Origin: an uncultured Ruminococcus sp. | GTDB taxonomy: Bacteria > Bacillota > Clostridia > Oscillospirales > CAG-272 | Direction: 5' to 3' | Assembly: GCA_902791785.1 (NCBI GenBank) | Contig: CADAXH010000099.1 | Location: 1 to 5,471, forward strand | DNA: 5,471 nt | Shown: positions 1 through 5,164 of the stretch, piece after piece | Layout of the letters: the number at the start of each line of letters is the position of its first letter | Position numbering within the stretch: the stretch's first letter is position 1 | Notes under the pieces: generated by a model | Database searches by the model: none | The model's input: only the letters and a program-made list of their open reading frames with translations | What the model was told of the DNA's origin: nothing | Made by a program: the position numbers and the translations under genes

Positions 1-12
1 GAGCGCACCAAC

Positions 13-49
13 AAAAAACACGCAAATTCAATAATTTTGCGTGTTTTTT
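13..49. terminator. Bidirectional rho-independent terminator
   Basis: Two perfectly complementary 14-nt arms (13-26 and 36-49, core CACGCAAA/TTTGCGTG) enclose a 9-nt loop. The outer parts are A6 and T6, so either strand gives a hairpin ending in a U-tract. On the minus strand it lies about 65 nt past the stop of the nucleotidyltransferase gene and should end that operon. On the plus strand it would stop a converging transcript entering from outside the window. The rest of 50-114 is T-rich and holds no gene or signal I can support. Confidence 0.85.
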
Positions 50-114
50 GCATGTTTTTTTCGTCTTTTTTGCATATTATTTGCATATTTTCGGCTGTTT
101 CAACATTCTTACAA

Positions 115-843
115 TCACTGTTTTCTTTTTCGAAGATCTTCAAGAAACATATCAACATTTCCGGTTTTCAGCACTCCCGGGTATTTTTCTTCAAATTCAA
201 TTAACGCTTTTTTGGTTTCCTTTTCGTTTTGTCTCACAAGCTTGTATACTTCCTCATAATTCCCTGCAGAGACTGTTTCGGTTATATATTCTTTTGCCCC
301 TTTTGGATAATTTTCCCATGACCCGTAAAGATCTATAACTGCTCTTTCTATCATTTCAAAAGATATTGGATTTCCTCGCTTTTCATGCTCATTCAGTATT
401 CCTATAATATCTGATAAATCATTCTTGTAATCATTCTTGTACTTTCTGAATGATCGAAGTTTCATTGCAATCAGATATTCCCCTGTTACGATTCTCACAT
501 TAAGAACCTGATTGAATGTTTTGTAAAAAGATGAGTATTGTATAAGTTTGCTGCTGTATGAATCTGTATTCTTGAAATCATCGTTCATCCAACCATTTGG
601 CAGTTCAAAACGATCTCTTATGCGATTAATTGCATCTTTCATTGCTGACGATGCGTTCAAAATTGCGTCAATATCGGTGGTCATATCTCGAAAATCATAG
701 TTTTCAATTACTGCTGCGCCACCTATCAGAATAATCTCAGCAGAACCTTTTCTGCCAACAAGTTTTTTGTATTCTTTCGAGAGCTCATTAAGGTAATAGT
801 TCAAATTTTCCTTTTTCAGTATTTTTTCGTCGTCAGTTAACAT
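115..843 (-). CDS. DUF6036/AbiEii-like nucleotidyltransferase family protein
   Basis: A 242-residue protein with the nucleotidyltransferase fold signature: a Gly-Gly turn (G41-G42, in LIGGAAV) followed after about 14 residues by the D-x-D metal-binding pair (D57, D59 in TTDIDAIL). A later block, LIAMKLRSFRKY (124-135) then a DLSDIIGIL stretch (142-150), resembles the conserved MKL...D..D motif of AbiEii and DUF6036 proteins. From family knowledge, such proteins transfer nucleotides, and AbiEii-type members are toxins in type IV toxin-antitoxin/abortive-infection systems; the actual target here is unknown. The ATG overlaps the stop of the upstream HTH gene by 11 bp and has only a weak ribosome binding site (GTGAG), so translational coupling is likely. 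No signal peptide or membrane segment is seen, so it is probably cytoplasmic. The active-site motifs look intact. A role in defence is inference from family and layout. Confidence 0.75.
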   Translation of the reverse strand: MLTDDEKILKKENLNYYLNELSKEYKKLVGRKGSAEIILIGGAAVIENYDFRDMTTDIDAILNASSAMKDAINRIRDRFELPNGWMNDDFKNTDSYSSKLIQYSSFYKTFNQVLNVRIVTGEYLIAMKLRSFRKYKNDYKNDLSDIIGILNEHEKRGNPISFEMIERAVIDLYGSWENYPKGAKEYITETVSAGNYEEVYKLVRQNEKETKKALIEFEEKYPGVLKTGNVDMFLEDLRKRKQ

Positions 844-1402
844 TTCTCACATCGCTTTCTACGATATTAAATCGTATGAACTCAGGTATGGATTCCTCTA
901 TCGCCTGTTCTTTGATGCAGCTGTTGTTTGATACAGCTGCAGCTGCAATTATGCTTGAAGGATATATTGTATCTTTCAGTTTTGCTTTTCTAAGTTCACT
1001 GTAAGCATCACAAAGCGGAACATTATTGACCCTGCATATGTAATCAACCATTGCAAGCAAATACAGGCTTTCCGGATACCATGCCCTGTTGTAATATTTT
1101 GTAATCTCGTCCTTATCAATTGTGTCAATCAAAAAGTTCATATCGCCAAGTTCTTTCAACCTGTGACACACATTGCTTTTGAATAAATCAAATGCCGGGC
1201 GCATCAGCATAATTGGTTCCAACAATTCTTCCATTGTTACATCCAGTTCTTTTGCAAGCTTGTATACTGTGTCTGCCCCACATTTTTCAAGTCTTGTTTT
1301 TCCGTTGCAAATGTCGTTAAGTGTCATATATGGAATGCCACTGTTTTTGGCAATTCGGTACTTTGACAAATGCTTTTTTTCTATGATTTCATTAACATTC
1401 AT
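833..1402 (-). CDS. XRE-family HTH protein, putative autoregulator/antitoxin partner of the nucleotidyltransferase
   Basis: 189 residues. The first 60 form a Cro/CI-type helix-turn-helix (LSKYRIAKNSGIPYMTLNDICNG at 12-34, then YKLAKELDVTMEELL). The remaining 130 are a separate, mostly helical domain (SNVCHRLKELG at 76-86, YLLAMVDYICRVNNVPL at 114-130, IPEFIRFNIVESDVRNV at the end). I recognise this type as common beside nucleotidyltransferase genes in Clostridia, but I know no named function. The ATG at 1402 is chosen because GGAAGG (1410-1415) lies just upstream; an in-frame ATG at 1423 falls inside the -10 box and cannot be used from that promoter. It is first in a two-gene operon, overlapping the next gene by 11 bp. 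A perfect palindrome in its promoter suggests it represses itself. Antitoxin activity is inferred only from gene order. Confidence 0.75.
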   Translation of the reverse strand: MNVNEIIEKKHLSKYRIAKNSGIPYMTLNDICNGKTRLEKCGADTVYKLAKELDVTMEELLEPIMLMRPAFDLFKSNVCHRLKELGDMNFLIDTIDKDEITKYYNRAWYPESLYLLAMVDYICRVNNVPLCDAYSELRKAKLKDTIYPSSIIAAAAVSNNSCIKEQAIEESIPEFIRFNIVESDVRNVN

Positions 1403-1420
1403 ATAATCACCTTCCAGATA

Positions 1421-1446
1421 CATTATAACGGTATGCCGTTATAATG
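1421..1446. promoter_or_regulatory. Perfect palindromic operator overlapping the promoter
   Basis: CATTATAACGG (1421-1431) and CCGTTATAATG (1436-1446) are perfect 11-bp inverted arms around a 4-bp centre, TATG. The site covers the whole -10 box, fills the spacer and touches the -35 box, so a bound dimer would block RNA polymerase. The nearest DNA-binding protein is the HTH gene it controls, making autorepression the natural reading. The assignment of regulator to site is inferred. Confidence 0.75.
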
Positions 1447-1450
1447 TCAA
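1422..1450 (-). promoter_or_regulatory. Consensus sigma-A promoter of the HTH-nucleotidyltransferase operon
   Basis: Reading the minus strand, TTGACA (1450-1445) is followed by exactly 17 nt and TATAAT (1427-1422), a perfect match to the housekeeping consensus. The expected start site is near 1415, where the GGAAGG ribosome binding site begins, so the leader would be only about 13 nt. The -35 box starts one or two bases beyond the T-tract that terminates the preceding ImmA transcript. Confidence 0.85.
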
Positions 1451-1451
1451 C

Positions 1452-1508
1452 AAAAAAACAGCGCCTGTGTTTCTATAATTGAACCATTACAGAATCAGGC
1501 GGTGTTTT
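1452..1508 (-). terminator. Long hairpin terminator of the XRE-ImmA unit
   Basis: On the minus strand, AAAACACCGCCTG (1508-1496) pairs with CAGGCGCTGTTTT (1467-1455) at 12 of 13 positions. The pairing continues inward, across a small bulge, through ATTACAGAA/TTCTATAAT (8 of 9), leaving a six-base loop. Seven Ts follow (1458-1452). It starts about 25 nt past the ImmA stop codon. The plus strand also has a short T-run, but no plus-strand gene lies immediately to its left. Confidence 0.85.
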
Positions 1509-1532
1509 ATAAAAAGCTTTTCACAATCTTTA

Positions 1533-2042
1533 CTACTTCAAAAATTTTGCGTCATACTCCTGTTCGTTAAGCTTATATCCCTTGTGAATCAGAATATCCG
1601 CTTTAAGCGCAACCAGGTTTATATCAGTCTTTGTTATCTGGGCTATTCTTTCCGTGTCATATCCCTTGTACACATACTCCAGCATTTTTGCGTCAGAAAT
1701 CAGAAGAGATGCAGCAAATATGTTTGCTTCATATTCTCTTCTGGTATTCATATCGTACAGTTCAAATTCCTGTATGAATGCCTTTTCTGCTTCAGTTCTG
1801 TGGAAAGTATCATGTCCAAGTTCATGTGCGCACACAATCATCTGCTTGTTTTCATCAAGAGTTGAATTGATGTATATGAACCTGTTGTTCAAAACCACAA
1901 GATACATTCCTTTTAATTTCTTGTAATCGTCCCTGTACTTGATATGAACTCCCTTTTGATTTGCAATCTTGAAAGGGTTCCTGGTTCCGTATTTTCTGGC
2001 AAATTCTTCTGCTGTTTTTGCTATCAGAAGCGCATTTGTCAC
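1533..2042 (-). CDS. ImmA/IrrE-family metallo-endopeptidase
   Basis: 169 residues. The zinc-peptidase motif HELGH (73-77, in VCAHELGHDTFH) supplies two His ligands and the catalytic Glu74; EYEANIFAASLLI (103-115) carries the probable third ligand, Glu105. This arrangement and length fit ImmA of ICEBs1-type elements and the peptidase domain of IrrE/PprI. Family members cleave a partner XRE repressor and so relieve repression. The start is GTG: it overlaps the TGA of the upstream XRE gene in a GTGA (4 bp) and has GGAG (2050-2053) seven bases before it, so the two proteins are translationally coupled and the XRE protein is the likely substrate. No membrane segment is present. How the protease is activated cannot be read from the sequence. 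Confidence 0.9.
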   Translation of the reverse strand: MTNALLIAKTAEEFARKYGTRNPFKIANQKGVHIKYRDDYKKLKGMYLVVLNNRFIYINSTLDENKQMIVCAHELGHDTFHRTEAEKAFIQEFELYDMNTRREYEANIFAASLLISDAKMLEYVYKGYDTERIAQITKTDINLVALKADILIHKGYKLNEQEYDAKFLK

Positions 2043-2449
2043 TTTTTGTCTCCGTTTCTTCTGTAATATCTGTATCTGTTTTCGTTCTTGGATTCCCAGT
2101 ATGCGTCCATAATTGATCTCATGACTGCATCCTTGTCTTCATCGTCAAGCGAACCGCCTGCAAAAAGACCGGATATCTGTCTTACGAGATTTTCAGCCTG
2201 GGCTCTTCCTCTTGATCCGTACATTTCCGTTGCATCGGCTACAAAATCTTCTTCTTCGCCTGTAAAATACAGTTTCTCTGTTCCGAATATTTCAGCCAGC
2301 TTGTAATATATTTCTCTTTTTCTCGGATATAATCCTTCTTTTTCATATCCGGTTATTGTTCTTGTAGTGACACCGAGTCTCTCTCCGAGTTCTCTCTGTG
2401 TCATTTTTTTGTTTGTTCTTTCTATTCTTACTTTCTCGCCGAATTTCAT
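2039..2449 (-). CDS. XRE-family transcriptional repressor, probable ImmA substrate
   Basis: 136 residues. A Cro/CI helix-turn-helix occupies about 3-60 (MTQRELGERLGVTTRTITGYEKEG at 16-39 holds the two recognition helices). An acidic linker (EEEDFVADATE, 65-75) leads to a helical tail, AENLVRQISGLFAGGSLDDEDKDAVMRSIMDAYWESK (85-121), that I recognise from XRE proteins paired with ImmA in Firmicutes. There is no LexA-type Ser/Lys self-cleavage domain, so inactivation would need the neighbouring ImmA. The ATG at 2449 follows GGGGG (2455-2459) by five bases; an in-frame TTG at 2461 lies across that site and is less likely. The divergent promoter region, with one inverted repeat over both -35 boxes, suggests it represses both itself and the polymerase gene. 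Targets are inferred from position. Confidence 0.85.
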   Translation of the reverse strand: MKFGEKVRIERTNKKMTQRELGERLGVTTRTITGYEKEGLYPRKREIYYKLAEIFGTEKLYFTGEEEDFVADATEMYGSRGRAQAENLVRQISGLFAGGSLDDEDKDAVMRSIMDAYWESKNENRYRYYRRNGDKK

Positions 2450-2469
2450 ATTTTCCCCCAAAATTTAGA

Positions 2470-2497
2470 ATTTTATTTTCACTTTCCCTATTGACAA
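2470..2497 (-). promoter_or_regulatory. Promoter of the XRE-ImmA unit
   Basis: On the minus strand, TTGTCA (2497-2492) is followed by 16 nt and TAAAAT (2475-2470), each one mismatch from consensus. The start site would be near 2463, giving a leader of about 14 nt that begins just before the GGGGG ribosome binding site. The -35 box sits on almost the same bases as the -35 box of the divergent polymerase promoter. Confidence 0.6.
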
Positions 2498-2502
2498 GTG
2501 AA
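2478..2502. promoter_or_regulatory. Candidate shared operator between divergent promoters
   Basis: TTCACTT (2478-2484) and AAGTGAA (2496-2502) form perfect 7-bp inverted arms around 11 bp. The site covers the -35 boxes of both promoters, so one bound repressor dimer could shut off both directions. The XRE protein encoded next door is the obvious candidate. This is pattern evidence only. Confidence 0.55.
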
Positions 2503-2519
2503 TTTTAATTGCGTATAAT
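2491..2519 (+). promoter_or_regulatory. Consensus sigma-A promoter of the polymerase unit
   Basis: TTGACA (2491-2496), a 17-nt spacer and TATAAT (2514-2519) match the consensus at every position. Such a strong promoter upstream of an error-prone polymerase makes repression likely. The predicted start near 2526 leaves a leader of about 84 nt. Confidence 0.85.
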
Positions 2520-2545
2520 GATAGCCGCAACACGAACACGCAATT
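2507..2545. repeat. Inverted repeat flanking the polymerase transcription start
   Basis: AATTGCGT (2507-2514) and ACGCAATT (2538-2545) are perfect 8-bp inverted copies separated by 23 nt and centred on the expected start site at about 2526. They could be a second operator pair that loops or binds cooperatively. The arms are AT-rich and short, so chance is possible. Confidence 0.35.
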
Positions 2546-2563
2546 CAATTTCGCATTAATCTT

Positions 2564-2584
2564 ACAACATATTTCCTATGTTGT
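2564..2584 (+). repeat. Hairpin in the polymerase leader
   Basis: ACAACATA and TATGTTGT are perfect 8-bp arms around a 5-nt loop (TTTCC). It lies in the untranslated leader 25 nt before the start codon. Six Ts (2592-2597) follow after seven bases, too far for a typical terminator. It may be an mRNA stability element, an attenuator or another protein-binding palindrome; the sequence does not decide. Confidence 0.4.
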
Positions 2585-2609
2585 CAAGAGGTTTTTTCAG
2601 GAGAAAAAC

Positions 2610-3848
2610 ATGAGAACAATACTTCACTGCGACATGAACAATTTCTTTGCAAGTGTTGAATGTGCAATGAATCCGTCCATAAAAGGAAAGCCTGTGGCAG
2701 TTTGCGGCAGCGTGGAGGACCGGCACGGAATTGTACTTGCAAAAAACTATCTTGCAAAAGCATACAATGTCAAAACCGGTGATGCGGTGTGGCAGGCAAA
2801 ACAAAAATGTCCGGACATTGTAATTGTAAATCCTCACTATGACCTGTATATGAGATATTCAAAGCTGGCGAAGAAAATATATAAGGAATATACAGACAAA
2901 GTGGAATCGTTCGGCATAGACGAGTGCTGGCTTGATGTGACAGGATGCCGGGACACGGATGGTGACGGAATAACAATTGCAAATATACTGAGGGAAAGAA
3001 TCAAGTATGAACTCGGTCTAACCATATCCGTCGGCGTCTCCTTCAACAAAATATTTGCCAAGCTCGGTTCTGACTTGAAAAAGCCGGATGCCGTAACCGC
3101 AATACCAAGTGAAACTTTCAAAGAGCAGATATGGCCTCTTCCTGCAGATTCTCTTTTGGGGGTCGGAAGAAAAACATCCAGAATCCTGAGTTATCTTGGA
3201 ATTGAGACCATAGGTCAGCTGGCCGCATGTCCAGACGAAGTACTGAAGAAAAAACTCGGAGTATGCGGAATAAATCTGAAGGCTTACGCAAACGGCCTGG
3301 ACAATTCGCCCGTGACGCAGTCTGACTATGTTTTCCCCGTTAAAAGTATAGGCTGCGGACTGACTTTCAAACAGGATTTAAAGAACAACCGTGATGCTGA
3401 GGTTGCAATTTCAAAACTGTGCGAAAAGTTTGGATCAAGACTGAGGGAAATCAAGAAAAATGCAAAAGGCATATCTGTTGTTGTAAGAGACAACAATCTG
3501 AACTGGAAAGAGTGGCAGACTTCCCTTCCGTATCCGTCATCTTCTCCAAGAACCATTGCAGACGCAGCAACAAAGCTTTTTTTGTCCAAATATTCTTGGT
3601 CCGCTCCAATAAGATCCATAACAGTCAGGGCAATTCGACTTGTATCTGAAGACGAACCTGTTCAGATCAGTTTTTTCAATGAGATTCAAACCGAAATCAG
3701 GAACACGAAACTTGATTCCGCAATGGAGACATTAAAAAACAGATTCGGAAACGGCATAATCAAACCGGCTTCATTTCTGGATATGAGTTATCTTCCGGAG
3801 AGCGTGGTATTTTCTTCACTCCCTCCGGCACCAAACCAATATGTTTAA
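2610..3848 (+). CDS. Y-family translesion DNA polymerase (DinB/UmuC/UvrX type)
   Basis: 412 residues, full length for the family. The palm active site is complete: D8 in HCDMNNFFASVE and D104-E105 in FGIDECWLDVTG; F13 is the expected steric-gate residue that excludes ribonucleotides. SVGVSFNKIFAKLGSDLKKP (140-159) is the conserved palm/fingers block. LLGVGRKTSRILSYLGIETIGQLA (182-205) is the helix-hairpin-helix of the thumb. The C-terminal half is the little-finger domain. QISFF (352-356) resembles the QLxLF sliding-clamp-binding motif, placed before a final helix rather than at the very end. Such enzymes copy past damaged bases with low fidelity. AGGAG (2599-2603) precedes the ATG by six bases. 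The FGIDECWLD version is usual in a Firmicutes subgroup distinct from E. coli Pol IV, so I give no gene symbol. It is followed after 15 nt by a small gene and is probably controlled by the divergent XRE/ImmA pair. Confidence 0.93.
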   Translation: MRTILHCDMNNFFASVECAMNPSIKGKPVAVCGSVEDRHGIVLAKNYLAKAYNVKTGDAVWQAKQKCPDIVIVNPHYDLYMRYSKLAKKIYKEYTDKVESFGIDECWLDVTGCRDTDGDGITIANILRERIKYELGLTISVGVSFNKIFAKLGSDLKKPDAVTAIPSETFKEQIWPLPADSLLGVGRKTSRILSYLGIETIGQLAACPDEVLKKKLGVCGINLKAYANGLDNSPVTQSDYVFPVKSIGCGLTFKQDLKNNRDAEVAISKLCEKFGSRLREIKKNAKGISVVVRDNNLNWKEWQTSLPYPSSSPRTIADAATKLFLSKYSWSAPIRSITVRAIRLVSEDEPVQISFFNEIQTEIRNTKLDSAMETLKNRFGNGIIKPASFLDMSYLPESVVFSSLPPAPNQYV

Positions 3849-3863
3849 AAAGGAGAAAAATCT

Positions 3864-4106
3864 ATGTGTAAAAAACTTTATGTAAGAGTAACAGCGTCTT
3901 TCAGTCCTGATGGCGGTGTAATACCAAAATCTTTTTATTGGATTGACGGACACGAGTACCACATTGACAGAGTCACTGATGTAAGATCAGCCGCATCGAC
4001 AAAAGTCGGAGGCTGCGGATTGCGATACACAATATCCGTCGGAGGAAAATCGTCATACATCTTCAGAGAAGACGACAAATGGTTTGTCGAAGCAAGAGAA
4101 TGCTGA
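3864..4106 (+). CDS. Small conserved protein of unknown function, linked to the Y-family polymerase
   Basis: 80 residues, no known catalytic motif, membrane segment or signal peptide. The pattern looks like a small beta-rich domain: GGVIPKSFYWIDGHEYHID (17-35), RVTDVRSAAS (36-45), GGCGLRYTISVGG (49-61) and WFVEA (73-77). I recall similar short proteins next to DinB-type polymerases in Firmicutes, and the W-x-G-x-x-Y-x-V/I core recalls the DUF6504 proteins found with polymerases in Actinobacteria; this link is from memory and unverified. AGGAG (3851-3855) lies eight bases before the ATG, and the gene starts 15 nt after the polymerase stop, so the two are co-transcribed. A partner or regulator of the polymerase is a reasonable guess. 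It is not YolD-like in length or sequence. Confidence 0.75.
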   Translation: MCKKLYVRVTASFSPDGGVIPKSFYWIDGHEYHIDRVTDVRSAASTKVGGCGLRYTISVGGKSSYIFREDDKWFVEAREC

Positions 4107-4131
4107 AAAAAGCCCGGATAAAAACCCGGGC
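4105..4131 (-). terminator. Terminator of the DUF3737 gene
   Basis: On the minus strand, GCCCGG (4131-4126) and CCGGGC (4117-4112) form a GC-rich 6-bp stem with an 8-nt loop, followed by six or more Ts running into the converging gene's last codon. It begins eight bases past the DUF3737 stop codon. The plus strand gives the same hairpin but no T-tract after it, so termination of the polymerase unit here would be weaker. Confidence 0.85.
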
Positions 4132-4138
4132 ATGTGCA

Positions 4139-4984
4139 CTATTTCAATATTATCTCTGCTTCTATTTTGTCGTCTCCACTTGAAGAAGGAAGCACTTCTC
4201 CGATTTCATCGGCTTTGATTGTTCCCTTTACAGGTCCTCTTATACTGTCGATTCTGCCTCTGATGTCGGCATCGACGGAACTCTTTTCAAATGAGAAATC
4301 ACAACCATGCATCTCGCAGTTTTTAAGCACAAGACTGTCGCAGTAACAAAACGGCTGTGTACCTGTAATCGAGCAATTATCAAACTCCGCAAAACTTGAA
4401 TACCATGCAATGTATTCACTTGAAATGCTGCTGTCTTTAATCTTTACATTTTTACTGTTCCAGAAAGCATCTTTTGTCTCAACCGTGCAGTTTTCAAGCA
4501 CGCAGTTTTCTGTATATTGGAAAATGTATTTTGCCTTAATTTCGCAGTTGATCAAGTGAACATTCCTGGACATCAGGAACGGATAAACGGATTCAATTCT
4601 TGAATTCTTTATAATGACGTTTTTGCAGTTCCAGACAAACTCGTCTGAGACAATGTCACAATTTTCAATAACTACATTATTGCAGTCCCTGAATACTTTA
4701 ATGCCGTGAAGGATACTGTCTTTTACTACAATATTCTCGTCGTACCACAGAGCGGCCCTGCACTTTTCTGTCATCTCAGAGTTTGTAATAACTGTGTCTT
4801 TTGAATGCCAGACGGGGTATCTCAAATCAAAGAAACATCCACTGACACTGATATTGTGTGTTTCTTTGAGGGCTGATTCTCCGTCTTCCGGACCTTCAAA
4901 TCTGCAGTTTACAACTTCAGCATCTGAAATGCCGTAAAGCGCTCTCTCTTCTCCTGTTGATATATTTTTATATTCTTTTTTCAT
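4139..4984 (-). CDS. DUF3737 family protein, predicted right-handed beta-helix
   Basis: 281 residues. GEERALYGISDAEVVNC (11-27) and DGESALKETHNI (34-45) are the hallmark N-terminal blocks of DUF3737 as I know the family. The middle is built of rungs of about 20 residues with recurring W-x-[SC]-K-N-V-x-I-K-[ND]-S, for example at 118-128 and 175-185; this Asn/Cys-rich spacing is typical of a pectate-lyase-like beta-helix. The ending DADIRGRIDSIRGPVKGTIKADEIGEV (238-264) also fits the family. No signal peptide is seen, so a secreted lyase is unlikely. Substrate and role are unknown for the family. The ATG at 4984 follows GGGGA (4993-4989 on this strand) closely; an in-frame TTG at 5032 lies upstream of the predicted transcription start. 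It is a single-gene unit. Confidence 0.85.
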   Translation of the reverse strand: MKKEYKNISTGEERALYGISDAEVVNCRFEGPEDGESALKETHNISVSGCFFDLRYPVWHSKDTVITNSEMTEKCRAALWYDENIVVKDSILHGIKVFRDCNNVVIENCDIVSDEFVWNCKNVIIKNSRIESVYPFLMSRNVHLINCEIKAKYIFQYTENCVLENCTVETKDAFWNSKNVKIKDSSISSEYIAWYSSFAEFDNCSITGTQPFCYCDSLVLKNCEMHGCDFSFEKSSVDADIRGRIDSIRGPVKGTIKADEIGEVLPSSSGDDKIEAEIILK

Positions 4985-5014
4985 ATATTCCCCACAATTT
5001 TTGTATGTATTAGA

Positions 5015-5043
5015 ATTATATGGGAAAACCAAATATAAATCAA
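5015..5043 (-). promoter_or_regulatory. Promoter of the DUF3737 gene
   Basis: On the minus strand, TTGATT (5043-5038), a 17-nt spacer and TATAAT (5020-5015). The start is expected near 5008, leaving a leader of about 24 nt with the GGGGA ribosome binding site. Confidence 0.7.
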
Positions 5044-5081
5044 CATCGTATTCATTAATTGTTCTTGCAATTTTGTGGTTC

Positions 5082-5110
5082 TTGACCTAATTAAATAAAA
5101 TATATATAAT
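5082..5110 (+). promoter_or_regulatory. Promoter of the YdbC-like gene
   Basis: TTGACC (5082-5087), a 17-nt spacer and TATAAT (5105-5110). The predicted start near 5117 gives a leader of about 48 nt to the preferred ATG. It is divergent from the DUF3737 promoter, with 38 bp between the two -35 boxes. Confidence 0.75.
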
Positions 5111-5164
5111 AGAGGTGTAAAAAATATGAATTTTCAAAAAGACATACAAAGAAAGGAATCAGTT

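Noticed and set aside
41..338. Two overlapping plus-strand open frames at the left edge
   Set aside because: Phe/Ser-rich translation of T-rich terminator sequence and of the antisense strand of the nucleotidyltransferase gene, with no ribosome binding site.
1403..1423. Upstream ATG adding seven residues to the HTH protein
   Set aside because: It overlaps the -10 box, so it would not be in the mRNA from the consensus promoter; the ATG at 1402 has GGAAGG well placed.
1479..1865. 128-codon plus-strand open frame opposite the ImmA gene
   Set aside because: It is the antisense shadow of a clear metallopeptidase gene; the product is low-complexity and lacks family motifs.
19..2550. Similarity between AACACGCAAATTCAAT at the left terminator and AACACGCAATTCAATT in the polymerase leader
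   Set aside because: Only about 15 bases with an indel, AT-rich, one copy in a terminator stem and one in a leader; no sign of a mobile element or direct-repeat boundary.
2533..2584. Possible LexA (SOS) box upstream of the polymerase, from CGAACACGC and from ACAACATA...TATGTTGT
   Set aside because: The Bacillus-type box needs GAAC-N4-GTTC. The first has no GTTC half at the right spacing, and the second has a 5-nt insertion at the centre and lacks the GAAC half.
2562..3619. Minus-strand open frames inside the polymerase gene
   Set aside because: Shadows of the polymerase coding sequence without ribosome binding sites or recognisable domains.
4985..5032. Upstream TTG start for the DUF3737 protein
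   Set aside because: It lies upstream of the predicted transcription start and within the promoter; the ATG at 4984 has GGGGA and gives the family N-terminus.
5057..5072. AATTG...CAATT inverted repeat between the divergent DUF3737 and YdbC-like promoters
   Set aside because: Arms of five AT-rich bases are expected by chance, and no regulator is nearby.
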